A stretch of 64,000 bases of DNA from Patagioenas fasciata (GCF_037038585.1 NC_092525.1:28856367-28920366); one strand, 5' to 3'. Numbered from the stretch's first letter, positions 33,901 through 49,202 are shown. Notes: generated by a model from the sequence alone, not told the origin. Made by a program: numbers and translations.

Positions 33901-36480
33901 GCCACTAACAAGATGGAAAAACCTTCTTGTCACTTGGGAAGCACATCAGCTGGTTACAAAACATTGGTTTTTCCCATTCAACCTTAACCGGAGTTAGAAC
34001 TTGTTAGTTGTCATGGCAATAAAAGCATTCAGGTGGTAGGAAGGAGAAATTAGTGAGTTCCATTTATAACTATTCTGTTAGGATATATTCCTGAGAAAAT
34101 CAGTATGCCAGGCAAAGACCAGTAGTACTTAGTTTTGGTATAGTTTAATGTTTTGAAATATCAGTTTGTATGATAAATGTGAGTTTCTTATTATCTAATA
34201 TAATTTTAGCTAGCTGTCTGTTTGCCAGAATAAATCAGTGATTGATTGACTAAATGTCTTTTTTTAAAGTTACTCTGGTAAAATAAATACTAAGGAAACT
34301 ATTTGTTTTGTTTTGTTTTGTTTTTTTTAAAGGCATTGTAAAAAAATATACAAACAGGAAAACAGTCATGCGTGGGTAGTTTTGCAGGAGGCTCTTTTGC
34401 ATTGCTCTGTATGTATCAGAGAACACACTTACTTATACAAGCAAACTAGAACAATACTGTTACTTCAGAAAGTCCTTGAAGCTTTTAATAAAGCTAGCTC
34501 TAAGCTTTAGAAGTTGGGATAGCTTGTGTCACTAGGTATGTAACTGGCTTGCCTTTATTGTCAGTGTATTTGGTTTAAAAGAATTTGTGTCTGATCAGAC
34601 ACCAGTAGCCATTTTCTGGATTTGAACATATATATGAAGTTTTATTGTAGAAATTTTACTATTTTGGGGTTCATTTTCACTGATCTAAAACAATTAAAAA
34701 GTGGGGTGGGGTTGTTTGTTGTTTTTGGTTTGATTTTTTTTTTTTTTTGTTTTGTTTAGTTTTCATTAGAACAGGCAGACAAGAAACACAGAGCTCTGTC
34801 TGGTGTAGACTTCCTCTGGCAGATCTGATCCCACAGGCCCTTGCAAATAAAACCACAGTAACATAGATGTTTCAGAAAAAAAATCCTTATGGCAAGATCA
34901 ACTACACCAGAACAATTCGTGACAGATACTTGCCTAGTGTACCCACTGCAGTGCTTAACAATCTTCATGGTTGGGAAAGGAGTTCTGTTATTGATGTCTA
35001 ACCTGTATTTTTCATGCTGTAGCTAATGCCCTTTTTCTCTTACAAACAATGAATATGGATATTAATATGTTCTCTTCCTCTTTGCAGAAATTTTGAACAT
35101 ATGAAAACAGTTACTGTCTTTTCTCAAGGTGCATCAATTGAAAAAAAACCACCAAGTTTATCCCAGGTCATGTGTTTATCCTGCCCATCAACTCGCCTTG
35201 GATAACTCCCCTGTTCTTTGCCTGCTGCAGCTGTGAAGCAAAATAGTTAGTAGAAACTAGTTTAAGCCAAAAGCAGGGACTTTCACAAGTGGGGCAGGGT
35301 AAGAGCAATCTCATGGCTTTCATGAGTCAGCTGATGAGAAATAGTTTTGCTGGTTTCAGTACTGCAGCTATAAACTAACTTGTCTAAACAAAACAACCTA
35401 AGGTTTGTAATAATATCTCAGAGATCTTGTTTTCTAACCTACTCATTGCTGTTTCCCTTCTCCAAACCAAAATTTTCCTCTCTGTATTGCTGTCTGGTAC
35501 CCACACCTGAAGATAATACTGAAACTTCTGTTAAGCTTATATTAAAAATATTACTATACCCATTACAGTTTGCTATTTTTCTTCCTCCTGTTCACACCAG
35601 AATGACAGATTCAGTGAGCCAACCCAGGCATTCTCCATCTTCTACTTTGCAGTTGATTATTCCTATCATAGAAAGCATGATACTTTGCCCTTGTCTTCAC
35701 AGAAATGCCTTCTTTTTTTTTCCTACTTGTCCAGACAATTTTAAATTCTACTCTTGTCTTCTAATTTGCTTGCAGCCCCTCCCAGTTTGGAGTCAAGCAG
35801 TGAAGGCTCTATAAAGTGCTCAGCAATTACACTTCCCACGCAGTGCTCAATTCTGTATATCTGGCACAACAAGGTTTGCAGATTCATCTTGCTGCTACTA
35901 GATATGGTCCTAATTATATTATGGAGCAGGTAGAATGAAATGCCAAAGAAGTTAATAATGAAAATAATATTGACTTCTAATTCAAAGGGGAGGTAGCATA
36001 GTCACAGTCATATGGAAAATATAGTGTGCATTTTTGCCTTGAAAGAGGACATTTACATCTCTGGCCTTCATGAGCAAGCCCATGAACAGCACACTGTGAT
36101 TTTTTTTCTCTCTATTTTAAAGTAGTTGCTCTTATTTCCAGTTCCATTGCAACACTTTGACAACAAAATTATTACATAGTGTCACTGTCAGTTTTCAAAT
36201 TGCTAAATCAATTAGTTTCTGCCAAAAGAGAAATGTAAAAGAGACAAAAGAATGTTTCAAGTTACCAGTGAATAAAAGACTAACAGGTGTTATGACTAGA
36301 AGCACTGTGCATCATAGTGTTTTTGTTCCTTGATACAATGTCAGGACAATTTTTCAAAAAATATTCAAGAAAAAGTTTCAGAATCTGACAGTGACATTTA
36401 GTGCAAAGAAGAACTGAAAATAGAAGTAGTAGCTTTTAGGAGATACTATTTTCTTCCATAGCTGCTTAAATAGGCAGAAA
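27960..36480. other. Intergenic, no gene identified
   Basis: Unique AT-rich DNA. It contains the longest open frame of the window (144 codons, 35380-35814, plus), which starts at a non-ATG codon, is rich in Ser/Leu/Phe from pyrimidine-rich DNA and has no recognisable domain. A (GTTTT)n tract is at 34303-34328 and a G/T-rich tract at about 34697-34758. Confidence 0.6.
34303..34328. repeat. (GTTTT)n microsatellite
   Basis: Tandem gtttt units ending in a T run. Confidence 0.88.
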
Positions 36481-36483
36481 GCA

Positions 36484-37110
36484 GCAGTCCCCAGTGCTCT
36501 GGCAGCTAAGATGTCGAACAGCATCCTGGGTTCATCAACCACAGTATAACCAGCCAGTCAAAAGTGGTGATTATCCTGCTGTATTTAGCATTGGCACAGC
36601 CTCACCTTGAGTGCTGTGTACCGTTCTGGGCCTCACAATTTAAGAAGGACATCAAGGTCATTGAATGCCTCCAGAGGAAGGCAACAAAGTGGCTGGAAGG
36701 AACATGGTGTGTGGAGCAGGTAAGGACTTTGGGTTTGTTTAGCTTGGAGAAAAGGAGGCTGAGGGGCAACATCATTGCTCTCTACAGCTTCCCGAGTAGG
36801 GAAGTGAGGAGGGAGGTGCTGAGCTCTTCTCTCTGGCATCCAATAATAGGATGTGTGGGAATGGTTCAAAGCTGCACCAGGGGTGCTTTAGACCAGACAT
36901 TAGGAAGCATTTATTAAACAAGAGTGTCATCAAACAGTGCAACAGGCTTCCTAGAGAGGTAGTCAATGTCCCAAGGCTGTCAGTGTTTAAGAGGCATTTG
37001 GACAATGCCTTAAAAACATGCCTTGAATTGGTCAGGCAGTTGGACTACATAATCATTGCATGTCTCTTCCATTTGAAATTGTCTAGTCTATTCTACTCTA
37101 TTCTGCACTA
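36484..37110 (+). mobile_element. CR1 LINE, ORF2 C-terminus plus 3' end, about 630 bp
   Basis: The longest CR1 copy here. The plus-strand frame from 36564 encodes LALAQPHLECCVPFWASQF followed by KKDIKVIECLQRKATK and LGLFSLEKRRLRGNIIALY, the recognised C-terminal block of CR1 ORF2. After a frame change, the frame from 36851 encodes GNGSKLHQGCFRPDIRK and [12 protein letters not shown], the next part of the same protein. The copy ends in a ctattctactctattctgca simple tail (37081-37110). It lacks the endonuclease and the main reverse-transcriptase domains, so it is a dead 5'-truncated insertion. Confidence 0.93.
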
Positions 37111-40100
37111 TCAAATGTTACTGCTCCCTCAGGCAATATTACCTCTCACCAGTATTTTCACTATATTTTTATGTAATTTTAATTGGTGGACTGGCATCAG
37201 CTTATAAATGTTGTATTTGCATTATTGGAATTTTTCTATTTTTGATCTATGAATTCTGTATGACACTTTTGGAATAGTGTGTAGGCGCGAGGAGTGCCAC
37301 ACTAAGCATACCACAGACATGAGAGGGGTACTACACACATTACTAAAATCATGTTTCCCAGGACATGAAAAAGAGAGGAAAAGCCACAGGGAAGATTGCC
37401 AAGACAAGTGCTGAAAGTGGTAAAAAATATTCATCACTACCAAGTTACCCTTCTCATTCGTGTTTTACAGAAACAAAAATCATCACTATTGGTGAATATT
37501 TCTGTATATTTTGAACACAATGGTTTTGAAGCACTGGAGCAAAATAATGAAAGGTGACTCTGTGGTTCCCTCACTGGGATGGCTCAAGGGTAAAACTGAA
37601 GTTCTGTATAAAGGCTGAAATAAAGGCACTGAAATTGACATTAAAGTGCAGATACAAGAATATCCTAATGAATTTTACTACACTCAAATCGTGTTTCCCT
37701 CTGAGAACAGAATTCAGACACTGTAAAACTCTACCACCATAGGAAACTTGGGAAAATTGTGCTCTTTCATTTGGCTGGTATGCTATTATTTTAGCTCAGA
37801 GAGCAGGCAGGCTGAAACTCTGGGACCATCTTGAGAGTTGAACCATTTGCATAGTTTTGTAATTAGGGAAATGAAATTAAAGTATTTTCCCCTTCAGTTG
37901 GTATTGAGTCATAGTTCTCAGGGATATGAAAAAGAAACAAACAACTAATGCACCTTTGTGATACATTTCCAATGGCAGTAATATGTGCTAAGCTTACAGT
38001 CACATACGATTTAGAAAACATAAGCATTGTATGGGTATTAGTTAACCATTAGCACTTCACATAGTTTGATCCATGAATTAATGGGAAGGACACAACCAAC
38101 TTTATTTGTCATATGCATTCTCACTTCCTTTTTTGATCACTCTTCTTGTGGCTCCTGCTTATCATTACTCATTGGATAATTTTAGCCGCTTTGCTTAACT
38201 ACAGTCAGTAATGATATACCTCCTAGGTATAGCTGCTAATAGCATTGTGAAGAACACTTACAACTCTCATTTGTGTTCAAATGTTTATTTTCATTTCTCT
38301 CATGATTAACACTGAAAATATGTTGCTTTTTAAGAATGTTGTGATCCTGGAATGCAGAGGAATATGGGACTAGATCTTGAAACTCCGGTTCCTCTCTACA
38401 TTCATTTATATTTCCTTAACATAAGTTCATTTTTTATTCATTATACTTTTTTTCCTCTGGTAAGTTCTCAGTACAGGCAAGCTCATTTCTTTCATACTGC
38501 AGGAACATGTTAATGAGTAGTTGTAGTTCATTTAGCTTAAAAGATAATAACTAACACTCTAAGCACTTTTAGTCCGCTTATGCTGTCTACTGCAATGTCT
38601 TTTTCCTAAGGGCTCATTAGATTTTGAAGAGTAATGATTAATTGCTGAATATAACATTTTTTCCAACACTGAAAAAATGTGTGGGTTATTGTATTCATGT
38701 TAATCAGGTAATCCATGAATATGTCACTTCAAGTACCCACTATCCTCATTTACTATTTCAGGGGGCTAATCTGCACGACTTTCATTGCCAGTGGCTGACC
38801 TGTTAATACCAAGATCAGCAAGGATACCTGATTTACTGTTGGCCTATTCTAGAACAGCCTCATTTAGAGGTGAATCTACAACAGTGACTGAAGAATTAAT
38901 TAGAATGACTGTGCAACTTACCTAACATACTTCAAGATAGGACAAAATATTCAGAAGACAGTTTTTGTTTTTCAAAAGTAATGCAATTAGAACACTATCA
39001 GTAATGACAAATCCTCTTGACTATGTGCTATAAGGCTCTCAGACAGCATTCATGCATTTAACAGTAACATTTGATGCACAATATAAGCAAAGTCTGCCAA
39101 GTGTTTAAACTCATGTCCATGTGTCAAAATATACATTTCAGTGATTGGAATTACTTGCAGTATTGGCCAAGCAACTGTAGGTGTTGTTATATACATATGC
39201 ACGTGTACACACACATATATAATTTCTCTCTGCAGTAGCGTCATCAAGCTGTCACGTTCCACTCCCTAGGATCACATCTGTTCATAGTGATAGGATATGA
39301 ATTAATATCTTTTTCATGTTTTAGCATCTAATGATCTTTTTTCATTTTGCAATGCAAACTGGTCTTTGACACTCTTTTCAGTTGTCCTTTTCCAGCTGAA
39401 CCTAATGCAAATAGCAAATTTGTAATAACAAATGGTTTTGCTTTACTAATATCTTGAAGTTTTTTAAAGTTGTCCTTCAGCATTGCGTTGAACGGATCTG
39501 CTTCTATGTTTTTTTTGAAAGTTCGTATTATAGTGCTATTGTAGCCTTAGTGGCCTAAGGCTATATGAAAGACAAAATGTACAGGGAGATGTGTACATGT
39601 GACTATAACAACTAGCGTAGCTGGAAATAACACAAGTTTTCAGACCCACTCCTGGAAGACACAAAGGAACACTCATGTACTGCGGGTTTATTATTCAAAA
39701 CAAATCCTTCAGATGCTTCACCTATTAAGTGATATTGTGACTCCTTACAAACCTTGCTTAAAAATTCTTCATAGCACAAGAGAGCACTGCTTTTTTCATT
39801 GCCTGTACCTGCTGAAAAATGGGGAGATCAGCCATATCAGAGAGCAAAGCAGAGGGCTTTTATGGTAGAAGGTACAGTAACACTTGGATGTCAACACGTA
39901 AATTGGGGAAGTATCGTTTCAGCTACCTACCTAATAGAACTTCAATTATTGTGCTTCTCCTCTTCTACTTCCTGAAATACCTACCAGTATAACACATATA
40001 TTACTATAATTTAGCCTTATAGTGGAAGAGCAGTAGGCTTGTCACTCTTGTACTTACTGAAATGAACTGTCATACTTTACCTTTATTCTTATTAACAAAG

Positions 40101-40163
40101 AAATTACCTCTGGATTTCTGTTGTTGATGCTCCCTGTATTTTCTTATTCTATTTTGTCCTCCT

Positions 40164-40187
40164 CTGTCTCAACAGCTGTCTCAACAG
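40164..40187. repeat. 12-bp tandem duplication
   Basis: Two exact copies of ctgtctcaacag. Confidence 0.9.
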
Positions 40188-40792
40188 CAATAAAGAGCTA
40201 CATTCTGCATGAGGTTGAGTTCCAAATATTGTAATTAATTTTGCCACAAAAAAACCTCACATCATTCCAAGAAATTTAGAACGGTACTTTGAAATGTAAA
40301 GGAAATGTGGACAGAATATTCAGGAGGCAGGGCTTTGCTCTTCATTATAAGACTTTGTAATAGAAAGAAACAGAGTTTATTGAAAAGGCAACAGTCTAGG
40401 TCAGCTAACTCTTCCGAAGGAGATGAGGGGTGTTTTGAATCAAATTAAGACAACAAATTCTGCCTCAGTCAAAGTATTTACTATTCAGAGTCCTACATTA
40501 TAATAGGAAAACAGTGTTTTTCTTAGTTTCCATTCTACTCGTGCTTCTCAAATTCCTCTATAAAGTCCAGTTATTTTGTACTTAATTGCCCTGATATCTA
40601 AAGTACTTAGCCTCTGGCTTGTGAACCAAATATTGCTCTTACAGGTTTGCTCTGCTTTGTTCTCTGAATATTGTCTGTAGTGTCAAGTGTCTTCTAGGAA
40701 AATATGCCCTTTCAAGTAAGTAGCATGAGAAAAGTGTATGATATCACAGAAACATAAAAGGATGTGTGTTTTGGTTTTGTGGTTGGTTGTTC

Positions 40793-40830
40793 GTGGTTTT
40801 TTGTTTGTTTGTGGTTTTTTGTTTGTTTGT
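40793..40830. repeat. G/T-rich tandem repeat
   Basis: Two copies of gtggttttttgtttgttt in tandem, inside a longer G/T-only tract starting about 40770. Confidence 0.88.
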
Positions 40831-43800
40831 TTTAATTACCAGAATCTATTTTGTTCTTACTGCAGTGGTCACAACTCTTGCTTATATTCCAGGACTCTCA
40901 CAAAGGGAAGCCAGTCACCTCGTTCTCTTTCACTGCCTGATGATTTCTGTCACTTCTGTGTCTCCTCAGTCCTTAAATCCTTCCTCTATTTTACAGCATT
41001 GCCCCACTTCTTGCAGACATATCTGTGTACAGTTTTCATTCAATAATGTTGGCTTAAAGAACAAAAATCTTAGGAGACTATTGTTCACATGAACCATGTA
41101 CATGCTTACATAAGAACTGTGCAAAATAAGGAGATCAATATACTTTGGTTTTGTGCTTTTGACATGGCACTTGCAGTTTTTATGGATCTTTGTGTTCTAG
41201 TAGGGAGTAATTCTGTTTGACTGGTATGAACATGTTTCTTATTGCAACCAGACAATGACAGTGTATAAGAGAAGATTTTTCACTGGCATAATTTGTCACT
41301 CCAAGGGCTAATTCCCGTTGAATGTCAAAAGAAGATGGATGTCCAAATGCCATTCTGTGCTGTTGAAAATATCTCCATATGTTAATACTCATATTTTAAG
41401 TGGAAAATCTCTTTCTCTCTGCTTAGACTTATGTGCCTGTATGTGTGTAAGCATAATTATATAGATATTAGATTAAATTTAGGGTCTTAACATGTTAAAA
41501 CCAGCCACAGAAAGGGAGCTGAGGAGTAAGTAACATGAGTTAAGTCTCTCTGGCCACTGGGTGTCAATGTTGATGCATATTGCATCAAGAAAGAAGAATT
41601 TTATAGGCAACAGAAAATGTTTCTAAGCATTAATAGATAGTATAAATGGATTATCTAGGTTGACTGGGAAAAATTACTTCTTCCTTCCTTCCTACAAAAT
41701 TGTTCACTTTTAGTAATTGCCTAATATATATATACCAATTTTTTCCTGTACTCATTCAACATGTTTATGACATAATTCCATTATGGAAGTTTGTTCTTAC
41801 AATAGTTGTGTTTCAGCTGTGTCAAAAGCTGCATTAAATTCAGAGAATAAGGTTGATTACAAGGACAAAAGTGTGGGTATTTTTTAAAAAAGCAAAATCT
41901 GGCAAGTGTTTGGAAGAAGTATTTGTAGACTTTAAAGAATACACATATTATTGATATTCCTCCACAGATCTTGCTAAATTCTTTAACATTCATGTTCCTA
42001 GTTTCTTCAAATAGAGCTATCTATCTAGACACACTGATTTCTAGGAGGACAAGGAATTGTTGCTTACTGTGGTGCACATCTCTATGTTGGATTTAATGTA
42101 TCTGTGCACACATACTTCTGCAGTCATCAAAATGGTAGTTTCACTTTTTACTTAAGCAGTTTCAAATTGTAACTATGCTGCTAGAAACATTTGTAACTTC
42201 CATCCACACCCCAAAATCACAGGAAATTATATTCCTGCTGTTAAACAAGCATTTATGATTAAAAGGATCTGCTGATAAAACACAATAGCCTTTTGATAAA
42301 ATTACACGTTGTAAGTGCTGCAGGTCCAGATGACAAATTGGCAGCCTGAAAGAGTTGCAATCTTCAGTCTTCCTCCTCTTTTTCTCTCCTCCATGCAGAT
42401 TCATGGCTATTAGCATATAATCACATTGTTCCTGACGGGAATTAGTAATTTAATTAAACTGAGATTTTTCTGTTCAACTTGGAATAGGCACCACACATAC
42501 CAATTTTAAGTACCCACCTGGAGACCATCAAGAATGAGAAGGATCTGATAAGAATAGCTCCCATCAATAAATTACTTTCCTCTTCTATTATCAAAGACCT
42601 CACTGTAGAAACTTTAGACTGGACAAATGACGATAAAAAGCACTGGTCCATTGCTAATTTCAAAGATTTGGAGCAATGATGCATTCTCATCCTCTTCCCC
42701 ATCAAGATCCAGTCTGTACTGGGAAACTGCAATTCAACCAGCTGACAGAATCGCTGCGTCATATGTGTATGTTAATTGGAGAGAGTGCTAACCTCATTTT
42801 TTTGTGTATTTATACCAAGTATATGGAAAAACAGAAATGCGTACCAGTGGGCTTCTGGTATATTCACCATAAATTTAAGAAAAGGAAAATTTAAATTATG
42901 GTATTGCAGTCCTGGTGCTCTGAGGGAGGGAGTCAATATATCCCAAGTTACAATCTACTTTTCTCAAATACATTTTCATTACAGTTAAAAGTTGATCTTG
43001 ATAATATGCTTGGGAACTACTCTAATTATTTTTATTTACAAATACAGAATAGGTAGTAAATGCAAACTTTCCATAATACTGTTGAACAATTCTGCTTTAA
43101 GTCAGGAAATTAAGATTTTTTTTTTTCTAAAAATGAACTTACATCTGTGAAGTGTTTCTTTATGACATCTGTCTAGCCTGGGATCTTCTTAGATTTCTAA
43201 AGGCAACAGGACCTAAGTGTCAGTAAGAGCCACTGGAATATTAATTGTCAAGCCCTCTAACACCTTTAAAAATAACATCTAAATAAGTCTCGTTTATGTT
43301 GTTTAACAAGACATTGTTAATGCTTTGTGCAAATTTTGCAGTGTTAAGAACTTACTCTTACATCAGTCATTACATTGATCTCAATGGGAGTATGTGTATG
43401 GGTAAGGGGCAATCAGAAAGTACTGTTGTTGTTTCATTTGCCCTTAATTAAAGTAGAGGGGGAGTAAGCCCGGTATAGATCAGGCAAAATTGCTCTGCAA
43501 TCTGTAATTTTGGAATGTGCCAATTCTAGCTGTGCATTTTTCTCATTCTTTTTGAATCTAGTTAAGATATTCCACTATTTGATCTAAAAGCAAAGTAGCT
43601 TAGTCTTCTCTTCGAAATTTCTTGAAAAATTATTTATTCAAGTTTACCTGATCTTTAAGAGCCTGAGATATAATTACAGAAGAAAGCTGTTTTATAAAAA
43701 CATGTTCAAATAAGGTATCATTACTGGAGTTCCTGCCTTGAATCAAAATGTCTCCTGCCAAATAATTCTTAAGCACAGTTTACTGTACTGGAGGGTATTT

Positions 43801-46800
43801 TCCAGGGTTTTATGGTGAGTTATATAAAAAAATAATTCAAGTGAAGATTTAATGTATTTAGTATTCCATGCCACAACAACAACAAAAAAAAAAGTATAAA
43901 TAAGCTATTTTCAATTACTAATTCATAAAACAATATTACAGTTCACTACAGATCTAGGGACATTGGTACTTTTATCCAGACAGGATGTTTTTCCTGAAAC
44001 AAAAAAAGAGGGAGAAAACCTGACTACAGGCTACAAACTTGACAGGGACTCCTTCCAAACATTCTGCCTTTATTACTGCTTTCCAGTATACAGTCTTTTA
44101 CTTGTTTAAAGCTACTCATCCCATTGTGGTAAAGATAATTACTTTCAGCTCTGTCACCTTATCTCTCTTATTCCTCATACTGTTTTGGTGTTATTAGTTA
44201 AGGCCCGTTCATAAGTGAATTAATTTAGGTCAGACTCCTCCCAGTGCTGCCTCTAAATAACTTGCACAGCAATTGGGTAATCCTATAATACAAGGATAAA
44301 CTGGCAGATACTGATCTCTACTCCTTTCGGTAATGAAAACTAATTGGGTTTTCAGTCTAAGACACATACAGTAGTTGGGACTGTATGTATGAGAAGAGAA
44401 TCAGAAACACCTAGACCCACACTGTCCCTTTTATCCTCCAGCTACTCTGAATAACAGGGGTGCTTTGGTGAAGGTCTCTGTGGCTCCAAAATTAATAGTG
44501 TCCAGAAGCCTAGGCTGGACACTTGGATCAAGTTAGTGTCAGAAGACCTTGCCTTGTGATTCAGACCTGTCCTGGGTAAGTCAGTGAAGGAGTCTCTAGT
44601 TAAAAATGGCACCTGGGAAACTTGTTTCTCTTAAAACAATTCAGCTTTGTGTTATGTCCCCTGAAATTTGCACATTGCTGTTAGAAGTCTGGGTAGCAAT
44701 GACTAGGCCACATTCATCCTGTAGTTCAGAGCAGAACATATCTGCGCTCCTGGGAGTCAGGGAGTTTTCAAGGCAGTTGTACTTATTTATTTGAGTTTGA
44801 GTGAAAACTGAATGCTAGAGTTAGTTTGAGACTTTGATCTCAGTGCATGTCAAATGTTTGCTTATTACAAAAAGCATAATTTTATGTACCACAGGTGTCG
44901 GATTTTTTGAAGACATTTAAGGCTGCAAATATCCACTGCTTCTAGCGATACTCACAACAACTAGCCAAAAGGAAGTGGACTGGGGACACAATCCAGAAGG
45001 TAATGAAGCAAATGGGAATAGAGAAACTGAACAGTGAAACCTTACATAAGTGTTATGAAGAGAAAACAGACCTAAAAATACATTTGTACAAGTATTTCCA
45101 AACATGCATTTCTTTAAAATTAGGCATCTCTGTAAATACATGCCTAATCTGCCAGTTTGATTTGGAATCACAAATCAGTTCCTGATGATCCTACTGAAAT
45201 TGATGTCAGACTTGTGGATACACAGCACCTCCGAGAATCAGGTCATCCAGCTGAGAAACTAAAATACAGATCTGAGTTGCTAAAATTGGACTCCTACATA
45301 TGGAAATGTTGACTTAAGCTGTTTGCAGAGGTGTCTTTTATAACATGCTTTTGAGCTCCAATTTTTACTCATTGACAAAAGAAGAGTTCTAACAGAATTC
45401 TATTATTCCCTTTTGGCTAAAATGAGTTACCACAGGGCACCAAGTGTGAACGTTTGGTGCTTGTGCTGATTGTTCAGATGTGCTTGAAACCAGGAGAGTT
45501 CTGTGACTGCTTATTATTTCTAAGCATTTCCTGTACACAGCTCTCTCCTAAGGCTGCTTCAGGCTTGAAAACCATTCTGCCATGAAATGTAGGACTGTCT
45601 CTTCTCAACATCCTTTACCATCCTAGTTAAGTGCATTGTAACTCTGCAGTGAAAATATTTACATGGTTCTCCAGTTCTATTACTCGTAGTTGTTGATACC
45701 CATGAAGACATAGGTACAGCTGAATTACTACAAAGACAGAATGTTATCTGGTTTCTTGATAACATTTTCTTCCTAGTTATCCATAGTTACAACTCATCTC
45801 AGCACTTCTGAGGCAGCATGCTGGCCACACTCTGGCTCTCTGCCAAGGTGAGACACAGCTACAAATCAGCCCCTCTCTTCCACATGCACCCTGGACTGCA
45901 GGAAAGGAAGGAGACTGGCTACACAGACAAAACGAATCTGCTGCACCCTCTGAACATTTCTGTCATCTAGAAAACTGGGCAGCAGGACCCTGAGATGTAG
46001 CATAGAATGTACCTGCAGTTCAGCTCATAAAAAGCAACTTATAGTCATCTGTTTCCAGAGTTTTAAATAATAATTAAAATAAGCATGCTGAGAATATGCA
46101 CTAAGTCACGCAGCCAAATATTGGTCACTGAGACTTTACAACTATTTTCAATATCAAAACCAATGTTATAACTTCAATCCACAAATAGTTACTAATATTA
46201 TTCTTCGCTTCTTTTATATACCATGACTTAGACAGGTCTTTCTATTTTATTGAAGGCTTAGTGTGTTATAGATACTCCTGGTACCACTTTAATTCTTTCT
46301 GCATTGTGGAAAAAATGGCTGTATCTGTCAGACTGTACACTGAAACCATTCAGGCATTAATATCTTAGAAAATAAAATATTTCAAAATTTGTTCATATTT
46401 AAAAGCAACAAATATCAATCTATTCATTATCACAACATGGCCAGCAATGTAACTGCCTCAGTTGCTCAAACATTGCTATTAAATGTATTTCAGTTCTATG
46501 TAATTTTCCCTTTAAACACGCATTCTGAAGAATATTGTATTAGTAGTGCAATAAGGAGTTCTATATCTTGAGCTGACACAATCAAATAATTATCAAAACA
46601 ATAAATGTGTAGTGTTATAGAAACCCTTATTTTAAATCCTCAGAAGTGAAAATGTAATAGGGCAAATTGAAATGTTCAGCAAATTACAGTTTTCCTAAGC
46701 TTTGCTAGATCTCCAAGTCAAATTACTTATTTTTGGGAAAGTAGAGAAATGCCTTCTACAAATTCCTGGTATCATTCAGGTCTCTCTTTTTTTCAGGAGC

Positions 46801-49202
46801 AAAATTATAATTTGTCATCATGACTCAGTGAAAATTCATTTTCTCTAATATTGCCTTCAGTCCCTTGAAATAAATCCTTGGGAAAACTTCCCAGGACAAT
46901 GTTTCTGTAATACAAAAGTTCACCAGTTATTTTCTTCTTTTTGTGGAGCTAGTGTCTAAAAGATTTTGTGGGATCTTGAATACATGGTATTAAGCCGTTA
47001 ATCCAGATATAGATATAAAGCTCAACACTTTCATTCAGAGTTCCCTAAATGATTAAATCTGTAAAATATAATAAATAAATAATTTGGTTATTTTTTTTCC
47101 TAGACTTTTCTATAGTTCTTTTTCTTCACAGTAACTGAATATTCTTGCTGGGGGTTGGTAGTCTCAGATACCTCCCTGTAAGAGTGCAGTACCTAGTTAG
47201 TCGGAATGCCTATGATACCTCAGTAGTTCTTGCCAAAAGGACACCAGGTCTAGAATTCAGTAGGGGGCAGGGGGGTGTTGTAGTTTGGTGGTGGTTGTTT
47301 GGTTTTGTCTTTTAAGAAAGAGCATAGTAAGTGTAATTTAGCTTCTCCACTGACTCTCATGAAAGACAATATTAGATATCAAAAGCTACAGTTTACCTCT
47401 CTGTCCCTATTTCATGATGTGCAGCTCCAGCAGTTTATTCAAAGATCTACATCAATGGGCAAGAGGTAGCAAAAACTGAGAGACTGCTCTTATTATGGAC
47501 TCCAAGGCTAAGACTCAGCTCATCTAACTGCATTTTGGCAACAGAGGAGCCTGGGATCCCATCAGCAAAGTTTAGCGGGTGATTCATCACCCCCTGAAAA
47601 TAAGCTTGTACCTCTGGTTAGTTTGGAAACTGTCTTAACTCGACTTAGTGAATGGATTCAATTTCTACTGTTACAGGAACTCAGACATGTAAATCTGATA
47701 AAAACTTTGACATTTTAGGCACCAAAATTTAGGAAAGGTGAATCCCTTTAATATAGAGTGAGCTAGATCTTATCCCAGATGCCAAAACCCAATACTTATA
47801 CCATATTCCTACCTGTGCTGCTTTGTTTTCTTTAGTAGACTGTGGATCCTCATCACAAGTACACACAGAGATATGCAAAATATGGCTCACAACAGTTTCA
47901 ATGATGATATTAACAGTATTCACATATACTGAAAACCTTGGTGTAAAATTCTTTCATCCACTGCAGTCGGACCCATACACAGCTGCTCATATTTGTCATG
48001 TTTCCACTCTGAAGGAGCTTAGCGCAGTAAGAGCAGGAACAGTAGCTACATTTTCCTTTTGTCCCAATTCCTATGCATTAACTCACCTTTCAGCTGTAGT
48101 ATGATCCCCTGGATGAGTGACTGCCTTATTAAGTCACAATTCCTTGCTGCTCCATTGCTTCTTATGGCTCCATAGACTGCAGACTTCGTGTTGTAATGTC
48201 TTGCACAAGTAAAGCAATGGGTCCTCTTCTAGTACAAAGATGCGAGCACTATAATAATAAAGTATTAATTTGCTTCTCTCTCTTCAGGAAAGTGCAGAAA
48301 CCTGTAGATCTTTAAAGATTTTATGTTAAATCTCAGACATTCTGCTGCATTAAACAACAAGTATCTGGTAAAGAATTGCAGTTGACCTTTCTTTGCATCT
48401 CACGCTTTTGGATAGAACATTCTTTTCTTGATTGTACTTTCTTTAATCCAAATGCTGCAAAAATGTTGAAACACGAGAGAGATTATTGTAATACATCATA
48501 AACTCCAATGCTACTTTATTTCACGCTATGAAAAGATAACTTTCTTGTCATAAAACTGTCCCTTCCCATATGTAAAGAGATTATTTCAGCATATATCAGT
48601 TAGAATATTGAATCTTACTGAAAATTATTAAAATCCATGTAGTCAAGTCAGCAGCAGTAAAAATATTATTACGTGGTCCTACCTTATTGGGAACCAATTT
48701 TCTAATTGTCTTGTCAAATAAGAACACTAGACTAGTAATTGTTCTACAGGTTCACACTAAAGCCTGTGCATTTTGGAAAAAAGTCTACCTTTCTTTCCAG
48801 TGTGTTACATTAAAATTATTTTCTGTTTTGGAGACATATCATGAGAGATAGACTTTAGGTTTGAATGTGTTTTGGACTAGTAGTTCACCTGGATCTTTGA
48901 CTAAGCACCCCATTCTACATCATTTTAATACAGATTTTACACCTTAGAAATTGAGGCTACAGTTTGCAAAGATAGAAATCTTAAAACTATGTTTCTACAA
49001 TCTCCATTTTTCACATAAATGAGTTAAGAGTCCTCCTATTAATTGTAGTGGGGTTGAGATTAAAATTTCAATTAAGAAATTTATTCATGGCCACATAGCA
49101 TTATTTGCATTATATTAGTAGAGGTAAATACCTATCTATTTAAACCTGAGTGGCCACCCACATAGCTTTATAAAAGGGTAAAGGCAATTTTAAATAAGCT
49201 TA

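Noticed and set aside
35380-35814. Longest open frame of the window (144 codons, plus)
   Set aside because: It begins at a non-ATG codon, comes from pyrimidine-rich DNA giving Ser/Leu/Phe/Pro bias, has no recognisable domain, and frames of this length occur by chance in 64 kb.
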